A DNA stretch of 64,000 bases from assembly GCA_017466825.1 (NCBI GenBank), contig JAFTTJ010000020.1, positions 62,001 through 126,000 of the forward strand, read 5' to 3'. Every line of letters begins with the position of its first letter. The stretch's first letter is position 1. Below the pieces are notes generated by a model, which saw only the letters and a program-made list of their open reading frames with translations, searched no databases and was not told the DNA's origin. Source of the DNA: Clostridia bacterium (lineage in GTDB: Bacteria > Bacillota > Clostridia > Christensenellales > Borkfalkiaceae). Of this stretch, positions 55,265 through 64,000 are shown piece by piece. The position numbers and the translations under genes were made by a program.

Positions 55265-56629
55265 ATGAGAGTCGTAGTTGTAGGTTGCGGTAAAATAGGC
55301 AAGACGATCGTAGGTAGCCTTTTAAAGGAAAAGCACGACGTTTTGTGTATTGATAGCAATCCTTCGGTTATTACGGAAATGTCTAACGCATACGACGTTA
55401 TGACCGTTTGCGGTAACGGTATTTCCTACGAAGTTTTAAAAGAAGCCAGGGTTGAAAAAGCCGAACTTTTTATATCGGTTACGGGCTCTGACGAGTTTAA
55501 CATGCTCAGTTGCCTTGCCGCAAAAAAAATGGGGGCAAAGCAAACCGTTGCAAGAATAAGGAATTCAGAGTATAACAACGAGAGTTTAGGGTTTATGAAA
55601 GAGAGCGTAGGGCTTTCAATGGCAATAAACCCCGAAAAATTGACTGCGGAAGCCATATATAATCTATTAAAACTTCCGTCGGCAATCAAGGTGGATACCT
55701 TTACGAGCAGAAGATTTGAAATAGTAGAACTTATCGTAAAAAACGATTCGCCAATCAGCGGACTTTCGCTTATTGAACTTAGAAAAAAGACTTCGGTTAA
55801 ATTCCTTATAGCCGTAATTCAACGCGGTGAAGAAGTCTTTATTCCCAAGGGCTCTGACGTCGTAAACGTAGGCGATAAAATATGCCTTGTCTCGGCTAGT
55901 GAAGATACTCATAAAGTTCTCACTTCGTTGGGGTTTGTCGGCAAAGAGTCGAAAGACGCTATAATTTTAGGCGGTAGCCAAACGGCGGTATACCTTGCCG
56001 AAATGCTCGAAAAAGGGCATACTTCTGTAAAAATTATTGAAAACAACAAGGCGAGGTGCGAAGTCCTTTGCGAAACTTTGCCAAGCGGTGTAGACGTTAT
56101 TTACGGCGACGGAATGTCCCAAGATATCCTTATGGAAGAAGGGGTAACGACTACCGACGCCTTGATTGCGCTAACGGGTAGCGACCAAGAAAACATCTTA
56201 ATATCTTTTTACGCTATGTCCCAAAAAGTGCCAAAAGTTATTTCCAAGGTAAATAGAAACGAACTTTCGGCAATCTCTGAAAAACTAGGTCTTGACTGTA
56301 TCGTTTCCCCCAAGGAAATCATTGCGGATATACTAGTTAGGTACGCAAGGGCAATAAGCGCAACCGTGGGTAGCAAGGTGGAAACTTTATACAGTTTAAT
56401 GGACGGCAAAGCCGAAGCCCTTGAATTCGTCGTTATGCCCGACTTTAAGTATACGGATATCCCCCTTAAAACCCTTAAATTTAAACAAGGCGTTTTACTC
56501 GCGGGTATAATTAGGGGCTCAACCCCCATTTTGCCGGGTGGCGACGACGCCATCACCTTGGGCGACAAGGTTATCGTTATAGCAAAAGGACAATCTTTTT
56601 CAAATCTAACTCAAATTATCGAAGGTTAA
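55265..56629 (+). CDS. trkA: Trk potassium uptake regulatory protein TrkA
   Basis: TrkA is the cytoplasmic nucleotide-gated subunit of the TrkH/KtrB potassium channel complex. The 454-residue protein is the double form: two RCK_N Rossmann domains (VVGCGKIGKTI at the start; ILGGSQTAVYLAEML at about 236) each followed by an RCK_C domain (the first ending LVSASED, the second IVIAKGQ). It precedes trkH by eight bases, so they form an operon. AAGGAG lies upstream of the ATG. Confidence 0.94.
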   Translation: MRVVVVGCGKIGKTIVGSLLKEKHDVLCIDSNPSVITEMSNAYDVMTVCGNGISYEVLKEARVEKAELFISVTGSDEFNMLSCLAAKKMGAKQTVARIRNSEYNNESLGFMKESVGLSMAINPEKLTAEAIYNLLKLPSAIKVDTFTSRRFEIVELIVKNDSPISGLSLIELRKKTSVKFLIAVIQRGEEVFIPKGSDVVNVGDKICLVSASEDTHKVLTSLGFVGKESKDAIILGGSQTAVYLAEMLEKGHTSVKIIENNKARCEVLCETLPSGVDVIYGDGMSQDILMEEGVTTTDALIALTGSDQENILISFYAMSQKVPKVISKVNRNELSAISEKLGLDCIVSPKEIIADILVRYARAISATVGSKVETLYSLMDGKAEALEFVVMPDFKYTDIPLKTLKFKQGVLLAGIIRGSTPILPGGDDAITLGDKVIVIAKGQSFSNLTQIIEG

Positions 56630-56637
56630 ATTTTAAT

Positions 56638-58086
56638 ATGAATTTAAAAATGATTTTTTCAACGGTAGGCAAGGTCGTCTTAATCGAAGCGGTTTTGCTC
56701 GTACTACCGCTTATAACGGCGCTCGTTTATACAGAGTGGCTAGTAGCGCTCAGTTTTGGCATAACCATTGCCGTTGCGCTCGCCGTATTCGGGCTATCTA
56801 AACTCTTTTTCTCGCCCGAAACGCCTATTATATTTTCAAAAGAAGGGTTAGTCATAGTCGCGCTCGCGTGGCTTATAATGTCCGTAATAGGGACGTTACC
56901 TTTCGTAATCAGCGGAGATATACCAAACTTTATCGACGCTTTGTTTGAAACGGTAAGCGGTTTTACCACTACCGGCGCTTCTATACTTACCAACGTTGAA
57001 GGTTTAAGTCACGGCTGTCTTTTTTGGCGTAGTTTTACCCATTGGATAGGCGGTATGGGCGTGCTAGTATTCGTAATGGCGGTATCTAGCAAAAATAACG
57101 ACCGTTCAATACATATTTTAAGAGCGGAAATGCCCGGTCCTACGGTAGATAAACTCGTACCAAGGGCAAGGGATACGGCAAAGATTTTATATCTTATCTA
57201 TATCGTTTTAACCGTTGTACTTACCGTAATGCTACTATTTGGCGGTATGCCCTTTTTTGACAGTTTAATTCACGCTTTCGGCACGGCGGGAACGGGCGGT
57301 TTCGGCATTAAAAACAATAGCTTAGCAAGTTATAACGATTACTGTCAATGGGTTATTGCAATATTTATGCTTATTTTCGGCATAAACTTCAACCTTTTCT
57401 ATTTGGTAATAGTGGGCAAGGTAACAAGCGCTATAAAGAGCGAAGAACTTTGGCTCTACTTAATAATCGTAATACTTTCGGCAGGCGTAATAACCGTAAA
57501 CCTTATGGTTACTATAAACGAAACTTTCGGCACGGCGCTAAGGCTTTCAGTTTTCCAAGTCGCGTCTATAATTTCAACGACGGGCTTTTCAACGACCGAC
57601 TTTAACCTGTGGCCGACCTTATCTAAAGCCGTCTTATTCGTGCTTATGTTTATCGGTGGATGCGCAGGCTCTACGGCGGGCGGTTTTAAAATGTCGAGAG
57701 TGCTTCTTCTCGGTAAAAATATTCATAGAGAATTTAAAAGGGTACTTCACCCAAGAAATACCAGCGTCGTAAAAGTGGACGGCAAAAGGGTAGACGAAAA
57801 GACTATAAGCGGTCTTATGAGTTATTTGGCTGTATACGTTGTATGTCTTTTCGTGATATTCCTTCTCATTTCCTTCGAGCCGTTTGACGTAGAAACGAAT
57901 TTAACGGCGGCGGTAACTTGTTTTAACAACGTCGGACCGGGATTATCCGCAGTAGGTCCTGCAAGCAACTTTGCAGGGTATTCGATTTTCTCAAAAATCG
58001 TTTTAACCTTGGCAATGCTACTCGGTAGGCTTGAAATTTATCCCATTTTATTGACTTTATTGCCCACGACTTGGGTTAAGAAATAA
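56638..58086 (+). CDS. trkH: Trk potassium transporter membrane subunit TrkH
   Basis: TrkH is the pore-forming subunit for K+ uptake. The 482-residue membrane protein has four selectivity-filter-like repeats of the family, including TVSGFTTTGAS, FGTAGTGGFG, ISTTGFSTTDF and FNNVGPGLSAVG, with the typical MGVLVF and GGCAGSTAGGFK segments. This is the expected partner of TrkA. An ADH gene follows two bases after its stop, so the unit may extend further. Confidence 0.95.
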   Translation: MNLKMIFSTVGKVVLIEAVLLVLPLITALVYTEWLVALSFGITIAVALAVFGLSKLFFSPETPIIFSKEGLVIVALAWLIMSVIGTLPFVISGDIPNFIDALFETVSGFTTTGASILTNVEGLSHGCLFWRSFTHWIGGMGVLVFVMAVSSKNNDRSIHILRAEMPGPTVDKLVPRARDTAKILYLIYIVLTVVLTVMLLFGGMPFFDSLIHAFGTAGTGGFGIKNNSLASYNDYCQWVIAIFMLIFGINFNLFYLVIVGKVTSAIKSEELWLYLIIVILSAGVITVNLMVTINETFGTALRLSVFQVASIISTTGFSTTDFNLWPTLSKAVLFVLMFIGGCAGSTAGGFKMSRVLLLGKNIHREFKRVLHPRNTSVVKVDGKRVDEKTISGLMSYLAVYVVCLFVIFLLISFEPFDVETNLTAAVTCFNNVGPGLSAVGPASNFAGYSIFSKIVLTLAMLLGRLEIYPILLTLLPTTWVKK

Positions 58087-58088
58087 TC

Positions 58089-59231
58089 ATGAAGAATTTT
58101 GAAGTAAAAACTAAAATTAGTTTTGGCGAAAACGCGCTTTCAAGGCTCAAAAGTCTTGCAACCGATAGGGTATTTATAGTTGCAGACCCCTTCGTCGTGT
58201 CTAGCAAACTTATAGAGCATATACAAACCCCGTTGTCGTCGGCTAACGTAAAATATGCCCTTTTTACCGACGTCGTACCCGATCCCCCCGTGGATAAGGT
58301 CATAAAAGGGGTAAAATCCCTTTTAGCGGATAAAAGCGAGTATATTATTGCCGTTGGCGGTGGCTCGGCTATGGATACGGCTAAGGCGGTAAGAAAGTTC
58401 GCTACTAGTATAGACGGCGGATATAAGCCTAAACTAATTTGTATACCCACCACTTCGGGTACGGGTAGTGAAGTAACTTCTTTTGCCGTTATTTCCGACG
58501 GGGAAAACGGTAAATATCCGTTATCTTCCGAAGATATGCTTCCCGAAGAAGCCATTTTAGACGAAGTTTTAGTCAAAAGCGTACCCGCAACGGTTACCGC
58601 CGACACGGGCATGGACGTAATAACCCACGCAATCGAAGCCTACGTAAGTATAAACAATAACGAATTTTCGGGTGCGCTAGCGGAAAAGGCGGTTGAAATA
58701 TGCGGACAGTTCCTTTTAAGGTCTTACGCAGACTGTAACGATACTCACGCTAGGCGTAAAATACATATAGCGTCGTGTCTTGCAGGGCTTGCTTTTAATT
58801 CGGCGTCGCTTGGGTTAAATCATGGCATGGCGCACCAACTCGGCGCGAGATTTCATATCCCGCACGGCAGGGCAAACGCTATTTTATTACCGTATATAAT
58901 CGAGTATAATAGCGATATTCGCTCGTCTACAAAAAGTCAAAAAGAATACCGTTCTTGCGTAAGAAAATACTGCAACGTTGCAAGAATACTAGGCGTAAGC
59001 AACTTAAACGAAGTCACCACCATAAGGGCGATAGTCAGTTATTTGCAGTTTATGATGCAAGAAATGAACATGCCCTTAAAGGTATCGCAAATTATAGGTA
59101 TAAACGAAGGCGAGTATTTTTCGAGTATAGAGCAAATGGCGGAGTCCGCTTTAAAGGACGCTTGCACGGCTACCAACCCAAGAATACCCACTAAGGAAGA
59201 AATAATAGAAATTTATAAAAAGATATGGTAA
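58089..59231 (+). CDS. Iron-containing alcohol dehydrogenase
   Basis: This is a 380-residue group III (iron-containing) alcohol dehydrogenase. NAD-binding GGGSAMDTAK, the TTSGTGSEVT segment and the metal ligands DVITHAIEAY (His) and LNHGMAHQLGARFHIPHGRANA (His pairs, quoted in part) are intact, so it is probably active. Relatives reduce aldehydes or oxidise 1,3-propanediol or butanol; the substrate here cannot be read from sequence. It overlaps the HAD gene by seven bases, so they are coupled. Confidence 0.9.
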   Translation: MKNFEVKTKISFGENALSRLKSLATDRVFIVADPFVVSSKLIEHIQTPLSSANVKYALFTDVVPDPPVDKVIKGVKSLLADKSEYIIAVGGGSAMDTAKAVRKFATSIDGGYKPKLICIPTTSGTGSEVTSFAVISDGENGKYPLSSEDMLPEEAILDEVLVKSVPATVTADTGMDVITHAIEAYVSINNNEFSGALAEKAVEICGQFLLRSYADCNDTHARRKIHIASCLAGLAFNSASLGLNHGMAHQLGARFHIPHGRANAILLPYIIEYNSDIRSSTKSQKEYRSCVRKYCNVARILGVSNLNEVTTIRAIVSYLQFMMQEMNMPLKVSQIIGINEGEYFSSIEQMAESALKDACTATNPRIPTKEEIIEIYKKIW

Positions 59232-60028
59232 ACGAAAAATTAAGCCAAGTATTAAATACCGCCGAATATATCCTATTGGATATGGACGGAACTCTTTATA
59301 TCGGCGACGGGTTAATCGGTGATATGGACGAAACGCTAGCCTATTTGCGCAGTAAAGGTAAAAAACTCATTTACCTTACCAACAATTCGTCAAAAAGCAG
59401 GCAAAAGTATGTGGACAAGTTAAAAGATATCGGGCTTTACGACGATATGGATTTCGTCTATACGTCGGGGATAGCCACAGCCGAATATATAAAAACAAAC
59501 TATAAGGATAAGTCGGTTTTCCTTTTAGGAACTGACGCCTTAAAGGAAGAGTTTTTGGCAAACGGAGTAAAACTCGTCGACGACCAAACGCCCGACCTTT
59601 GCGTATTAGCCTACGATACCGAACTCACTTACGATAAACTTTGTAAGTTTGTAACCTACTTAAAGCGTGGCGCGGTGTATATCGCCACCCATCCCGACGT
59701 AAACTGTCCCCATCCCGAAGTTTTCATACCCGACGCAGGCGCTTTTATGGAACTTATCAAAGCGTCTACGGGGCTTACGCCGAGCCAAATTATAGGCAAG
59801 CCTTATAGCGGTATGGGCGTAAATTTGATGAACAAGTTAAACGCCGACAAGAGTAAATTTATTATGGTTGGGGATAGATTGCATACGGATATTGCCTTTG
59901 GCAATAACTGTGGATTTTCGACCGTTTTAGTTTTGAGCGGAGAGTCTACTAAGGAAGATATCGGCAAGGCCGACGGTATTCCCGATTTTATTTTAAACAG
60001 TTTAAACGACGTAAAAAATTATTTGTAG
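59225..60028 (+). CDS. HAD-IIA phosphatase, NagD/PGP-like
   Basis: The 267-residue protein has HAD motif I LLDMDGTLYIG, motif II LTNNSS, a C2-type cap, the Lys in IGKPYSG and motif IV VGDRLHTDI. The NagD/AraL/phosphoglycolate phosphatase group includes glycerol-3-phosphate and other small sugar-phosphate phosphatases. Its location next to two glycerol-3-phosphate-dehydrogenase-like genes makes a glycerol-phosphate substrate plausible, by inference. Confidence 0.85.
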   Translation: MVNEKLSQVLNTAEYILLDMDGTLYIGDGLIGDMDETLAYLRSKGKKLIYLTNNSSKSRQKYVDKLKDIGLYDDMDFVYTSGIATAEYIKTNYKDKSVFLLGTDALKEEFLANGVKLVDDQTPDLCVLAYDTELTYDKLCKFVTYLKRGAVYIATHPDVNCPHPEVFIPDAGAFMELIKASTGLTPSQIIGKPYSGMGVNLMNKLNADKSKFIMVGDRLHTDIAFGNNCGFSTVLVLSGESTKEDIGKADGIPDFILNSLNDVKNYL

Positions 60029-60037
60029 GAGATGTAT

Positions 60038-61465
60038 ATGTTCGACGTTGCGGTAATAGGCGGCGGGGTAATAGGCGGAGCAATACTTCGCAAATTATCT
60101 TCTTACAATTTAAAAATTTGTCTTTTAGAAAAAGGTAACGACGTCTGCGTAGGTCAAAGTAAAGCCAACAGCGGTATAGTTCACGCTGGGTTCGACGCTA
60201 GCGTTGGGACGCTTAAAGCCAAGTTTAACGTGCTTGGCAATGCAATGATGCCAAAATACGCTCGGGAACTCGGCGTAAAGTATGAAAACAACGGCTCGTT
60301 AGTCGTTGCTTTTTCTGATGAAGAAATGATTACGCTAGGCGAGTTGAAAGAGCGTGGAATACGAAACGGGGTTCAAGGGCTTGAAATTATAGATCAAGCA
60401 AAACTCAGAGAATTAGAGCCCAATATATCCCCAAACGCCGTCGGCGCGTTGCTCGCTAAAACGGGCGGAATTATTTGCCCTTACGAACTCACTATCGCAA
60501 GTATCGGCAACGCTATGGATAACGGCGCAACTCTTTTTACTAATTTTGAAGTCGATAAAATAAACGCTGGCGACAGTTTTGAAATTTATTCTGCAAACGG
60601 TCAAAAGGTACAGTCTAAAATAGTTGTAAACTGCGCGGGTTACGGCAGTCAAAAGGTTGCAAATTTAATCGGCGATTATTCCTTTACGATAGGTGGTAGG
60701 CGTGGAGAGTATATTTTACTCGATAGAGAGAGCGGTGGTTTTGCAAAGCATACTCTATTTTTTACCCCTACTAAAAAAGGTAAGGGCATATTGATTTCGC
60801 CTACGGTTGACGGCAATTTACTGCTTGGACCTACCGCTGACGAGGTTGATTTTAACAATACCGATACCACCCAAATCGGCTTACAGTCGGTAATTGATAA
60901 GGCAAACGAAATGTGCGTTGGCGTACCAACTTACAATGTGATAACTTCTTTCGCAGGGGTAAGGGCGTATTGCGACAAACACGACTTTATAATAGAAGAA
61001 AGTAACGTCAAAAACGGTTTTATCAACTGCGTTGGCATTGAGTCGCCGGGGCTTACTTCCGCGCCTGCAATCGCCGAATACGTAGTCGACGAAATTATTT
61101 CAAAGAGAATAACTTTAACAAAAAATCCAAACTTTAACGGAGTGAGAAAACCCGATTATTTCTTCTCTAAATTAACCGTTGAAGAAAAGAACGAAATTAT
61201 AAAAAAAGATCCGTCTTACGGTAGAATAGTTTGCCGTTGCGAGCGCATAACCGAAGGCGAAATAGTAAGAGCGCTTACTCAAAACCCAAGGGCTACGGAT
61301 ATCGATGGTGTAAAACGCCGTACGAGAGCGGGCATGGGCAGATGCCAAGGCGGTTTTTGCCAACCTTACGTTGCCGACCTTATCGCAAAGGTAAACGGCG
61401 TAACGATAGACAAGGTAACCAAAAACGGAAAAGGTTCTGAAATTGTCGTGGGGGAAACCAAATGA
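60038..61465 (+). CDS. FAD-dependent glycerol-3-phosphate dehydrogenase-like protein with a C-terminal BFD-type [2Fe-2S] domain
   Basis: The 475-residue protein begins with an FAD-binding GGGVIGG motif and has the DAO-fold of GlpA/GlpD and L-2-hydroxyglutarate oxidase relatives. The last 90 residues contain a BFD-like iron-sulphur cluster domain with CRC...CQGGFC, typical of anaerobic GlpA-like enzymes. I use ATG 60038, seven bases after GTAGGAG, instead of ATG 60032, which is too close to it. The next two genes encode its usual partners, so this likely forms a G3P-oxidising complex passing electrons onward. Confidence 0.88.
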   Translation: MFDVAVIGGGVIGGAILRKLSSYNLKICLLEKGNDVCVGQSKANSGIVHAGFDASVGTLKAKFNVLGNAMMPKYARELGVKYENNGSLVVAFSDEEMITLGELKERGIRNGVQGLEIIDQAKLRELEPNISPNAVGALLAKTGGIICPYELTIASIGNAMDNGATLFTNFEVDKINAGDSFEIYSANGQKVQSKIVVNCAGYGSQKVANLIGDYSFTIGGRRGEYILLDRESGGFAKHTLFFTPTKKGKGILISPTVDGNLLLGPTADEVDFNNTDTTQIGLQSVIDKANEMCVGVPTYNVITSFAGVRAYCDKHDFIIEESNVKNGFINCVGIESPGLTSAPAIAEYVVDEIISKRITLTKNPNFNGVRKPDYFFSKLTVEEKNEIIKKDPSYGRIVCRCERITEGEIVRALTQNPRATDIDGVKRRTRAGMGRCQGGFCQPYVADLIAKVNGVTIDKVTKNGKGSEIVVGETK

Positions 61466-62709
61466 AAGTTTACGACGTAGTAATAATAGGCGGTGGCCCT
61501 GCGGGGCTTGCGGCGGCGGTTTCGGCGTACGATAGCGGAGCGGAAAGCGTTCTTATTTTAGAAAGAGACGACGTATTAGGCGGAATACTCAACCAATGTA
61601 TTCACAACGGCTTTGGTCTTACTAGATTTAAAGAGAGTATGACGGGCCCCGAATACGCCGATAGATTTATAAAAGAAGTAAGAAAAAGAAATATAGAAGT
61701 CAAATTAAAAACTACCGTTTTAGACCTTTGCGAAGATAAAACGGTAACCGCTATAAACGAGCGCGAAGGGGTGTTTTTCGTCCGTGGTAAAGCGGTAATT
61801 TTGGCTATGGGTTGTAGAGAGCGCAGTCGCGGAGCGCTAAACGTTGCAGGTACTAGAGTAGCGGGTGTATATTCTGCCGGTACGGCTCAAAAATACGTAA
61901 ACGTCAAGGGCTTTTTGCCGGGTAAAAACGTCGTTATTTTAGGTTCGGGCGACATAGGTTTAATCATGGCTCGCCGTATGACTTTGGAAGGCGCAAAAGT
62001 GCACGCCGTGTGCGAAATAATGCCCCATTCTAGCGGTTTAAAAAGGAATATCGTTCAATGTTTGAACGATTTTGATATCCCACTATACTTAAATCATACG
62101 ATAACCCGTATTGACGGCGACGCAAGGGTTACGGGCGTTCAAATCTCAAAAGTCGACCAAAACAAAAAGCCTATTTTGGGTAGCGAATTTTATATTCCTT
62201 GCGATACCGTGCTGTTTTCAGTCGGCCTTATTCCCGAAAACGAACTTTCTAAAAACGCAGGCGTAGAACTTTCACCAAAGACTAAAGGCGCAGTCGTTTA
62301 TCAAAATAGAGAAACGTCAATAAGCGGTATTTTCGCTTGCGGTAACGTTTTACAGGTGCACGATTTAGTCGATTTCGTATCCGAAGAAGCCGAATTGGCA
62401 GGCAAAAGCGCAAGCGAGTACGCAAGGCGTGGAGATAGAGAAAAAGACTGTGTAAATTGTATTGCAAAGGATAAAATAACCTACGTTTTACCACAGAAGA
62501 TAGATAAAAATCAAAGCGGAAACGTAACCTTGTTTTTTAGGGCAAACGGCGTGTATAAAAACTGCCGAGTAGTAGTTGAAAACGACGGTCAAGAAGTTCT
62601 GTCTTTAAAAAAGAGAGTAGTCGTTCCGGGTGAAATGGAACGGGTAATTTTGACCGAAAAAATCATAAAGGCTTTAAACGGCGACCTAACTCTAAAAATA
62701 GTGGAGTAA
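61462..62709 (+). CDS. NAD(P)/FAD-dependent oxidoreductase, partner of the GlpA-like protein
   Basis: The 415-residue protein has two dinucleotide-binding motifs, GGGPAGLAAA at the start and LGSGDIGLIMA in the middle, typical of the pyridine-nucleotide-disulphide oxidoreductase fold, with a C-terminal extra domain (from about residue 330). In clostridial operons this type follows the GlpA-like protein and precedes DUF1667, and is thought to act as the electron-transfer subunit. It overlaps the upstream gene by four bases. Confidence 0.87.
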   Translation: MKVYDVVIIGGGPAGLAAAVSAYDSGAESVLILERDDVLGGILNQCIHNGFGLTRFKESMTGPEYADRFIKEVRKRNIEVKLKTTVLDLCEDKTVTAINEREGVFFVRGKAVILAMGCRERSRGALNVAGTRVAGVYSAGTAQKYVNVKGFLPGKNVVILGSGDIGLIMARRMTLEGAKVHAVCEIMPHSSGLKRNIVQCLNDFDIPLYLNHTITRIDGDARVTGVQISKVDQNKKPILGSEFYIPCDTVLFSVGLIPENELSKNAGVELSPKTKGAVVYQNRETSISGIFACGNVLQVHDLVDFVSEEAELAGKSASEYARRGDREKDCVNCIAKDKITYVLPQKIDKNQSGNVTLFFRANGVYKNCRVVVENDGQEVLSLKKRVVVPGEMERVILTEKIIKALNGDLTLKIVE

Positions 62710-62711
62710 TT

Positions 62712-63062
62712 ATGAAAAAAGTAAATTTGACTTGTATCGAATGCCCAATCGGGTGCGATATAACGGTAGAAATCGACGGAGAAAAGGTTTTAAGCGTTCA
62801 AGGAAACGCCTGTCAGCGCGGTAAACTCTACGTTTCAAACGAAGTCGTTTGTCCCGTTAGGGTTTTGACTACTACCGTAAAAACTCAAAACGGCAAAATG
62901 CTACCCGTAAAGAGTAATAAACCAATCAAAAAAGCCGACATTTTCGTCGCAATGGAAAAAATTAACGGCGTCGTTGCAAAAACGCCTATTAAAATCGGCG
63001 AAAGGGTAATAGCCGATATTTTCGACGGCGTTGATATTATAGCCTGCGCCGACGTAGAATAA
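62712..63062 (+). CDS. DUF1667 small cysteine protein of the glycerol-3-phosphate oxidation set
   Basis: The 116-residue DUF1667 protein has a CIECPIGC...C arrangement near the N-terminus and another Cys later (VCPVR), the family pattern that may bind iron or zinc. It follows its two oxidoreductase partners, two bases after the second one's stop. Its exact role in the complex is not established. Confidence 0.88.
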   Translation: MKKVNLTCIECPIGCDITVEIDGEKVLSVQGNACQRGKLYVSNEVVCPVRVLTTTVKTQNGKMLPVKSNKPIKKADIFVAMEKINGVVAKTPIKIGERVIADIFDGVDIIACADVE

Positions 63063-63078
63063 AGGGTAGGAGTAAATT

Positions 63079-63987
63079 ATGAAAATTGCAAACGTAAACG
63101 AAGTTTACGCCAAATATAATTCGGCGTATCAAATGCAAGCCGAAGACGAGCGCTATTGGTCGCAAATAAGGAATATTGCGCTAGACATAAAAGACAAGTG
63201 CGAAACCCACCCCATTTTGCTTTTATCAGGCCCGTCGGGGTCGGGTAAAACGACTACGGCGCATAAAATAGAGAGCATACTTGAAGAATACGGCGTTTCA
63301 ACCCATACTATCTCGCTCGACTGTTATTTTTCAACTCTTCCGAGAGAACTTGTAGGAAAAGTCGATTTAGAGTCCCCCGAAAGGCTTGATAAAGACCTTT
63401 TAGCCGACCATATCGAAAAACTTTTAAAGTGTCAAGAAATAGAACTTCCCGAGTTTGATTTTGCCAATACTAGGCAGATTAAATCGGGGGTTAAACTTTG
63501 CCGTAAGCCCAACGAAATTATCGTTTTTGAAGGTATTCACGCCCTTAATCCCGACGCAGTACCCGTTTTGTCGGGCGAGTCTAAAATGTATATAAGCGTA
63601 AGGACGAGAGTGGGCTACGGCGACGGAAAAATTCTTCATCCTAGGTATATTCGTTTACTTCGTAGAATGAGTAGGGATATGCGCTACCGCGGAAGAAGCC
63701 CCGTCGAAACCCTTTCCTTTTTTGAAAGCGTTGAAAAGGGGGTTGAAAATTTCGTAAGCCCGTATAAAATTTACGCCGATTATAGTATTGATACCTTTAT
63801 CGAGTACGAGCCGTTGGCGTATAGGGACGAAATGTATGAACTTTTAAAAAATTCGCCCCTTCCTGCAAATGAAAAAGACGCAAAAACCCTAAAACTTTTA
63901 ATCGATTTTTTAGGCTCGTATCAAGGTAGAGATCCTTCGCTAGTTAGCGAAGATTCTCTTATTAGAGAGTTTATCGGCGACAAGTAA
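63079..63987 (+). CDS. Uridine-kinase-like nucleoside kinase
   Basis: The 302-residue protein has a Walker A GPSGSGKTTTA (about residue 52) and the phosphoribulokinase/uridine kinase fold with SLDCYFS, DFANT and FEGIHALNPD motifs. The long clostridial form with an N-terminal threonyl-tRNA-synthetase-like domain is not seen; only a 45-residue helical N-terminus precedes the P-loop. Substrate is probably a nucleoside (uridine or similar) but not proven. It follows DUF1667 by 16 bases with TAGGAG upstream. Confidence 0.85.
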   Translation: MKIANVNEVYAKYNSAYQMQAEDERYWSQIRNIALDIKDKCETHPILLLSGPSGSGKTTTAHKIESILEEYGVSTHTISLDCYFSTLPRELVGKVDLESPERLDKDLLADHIEKLLKCQEIELPEFDFANTRQIKSGVKLCRKPNEIIVFEGIHALNPDAVPVLSGESKMYISVRTRVGYGDGKILHPRYIRLLRRMSRDMRYRGRSPVETLSFFESVEKGVENFVSPYKIYADYSIDTFIEYEPLAYRDEMYELLKNSPLPANEKDAKTLKLLIDFLGSYQGRDPSLVSEDSLIREFIGDK

Positions 63988-64000
63988 AAGTGGCGCTATT

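Overview
This 64 kb window is a densely packed chromosomal segment from a Gram-positive, spore-forming bacterium of the Firmicutes/Clostridia. Evidence for this is the housekeeping operon order (dgt-dnaG-rpoD-trmK-nif3; metG-tatD-rsmA; yicC-rpoZ-priA-def-fmt-rsmB-rlmN-rsgA-rpe), the sporulation genes (spmA, spmB, yabP, yabQ), strong GGAGG ribosome binding sites, and vegetative promoters of the TTGACA-17-TATAAT kind. The class I (archaeal-type) lysyl-tRNA synthetase and the split of familiar operons suggest an uncultured clostridial lineage (perhaps Christensenellales-like, low confidence). I see no rRNA, tRNA, CRISPR array, transposase, integrase or phage gene.

Layout. 1-5.0 kb: 3' part of uvrA, a small membrane protein, an M24 peptidase, efp and an SDR reductase. 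5.0-5.65 kb: a gene-free repeat island. 5.65-11.7 kb: dgt-dnaG-rpoD-trmK-nif3-zinc-ribbon operon. 11.8-14.6 kb: an MFS transporter facing spmA-spmB. 14.7-18.3 kb: metG-tatD-rsmA. 18.5-24.1 kb: a probable spore-surface protein, a phosphoesterase, an EIIC-like permease, yabP-yabQ-divIC, a Ppx/GppA protein and an M50-like protease. 24.3-28.9 kb: gyrB-gyrA. 28.9-29.28 kb: 60-bp tandem repeats. 29.3-33.6 kb: pcrA-ligA. 33.6-44.4 kb: the yicC to rpe run, ending in a large M48-like membrane protein. 44.5-49.9 kb: a lipoprotein, a HAD phosphatase, a phosphomannose isomerase-ROK kinase fusion, a CMP-kinase-like protein and class I LysRS. 50.1-55.2 kb: parE-parC and an unknown protein. 55.3-58.1 kb: trkA-trkH potassium uptake. 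58.1-64 kb: an iron alcohol dehydrogenase, a HAD phosphatase, a three-gene glycerol-3-phosphate-dehydrogenase-like set and a uridine-kinase-like protein.

Most of the window is ordinary core genome, and I do not see a defence, secretion or biosynthetic system. The most unusual items are: rsgA whose only workable start codon is ATT; a ManA-ROK fusion; a degenerate M48-type pseudoprotease with TPR-like repeats; a Gly/Tyr-rich insert in PcrA; an extracytoplasmic insert in an MFS transporter; intrinsic terminators abutting the start codons of yabP and the SDR gene; a dispersed 17-nt word built on CGACTTATA, often just after stop codons; and a repeat family shared by the 5 kb and 29 kb islands.
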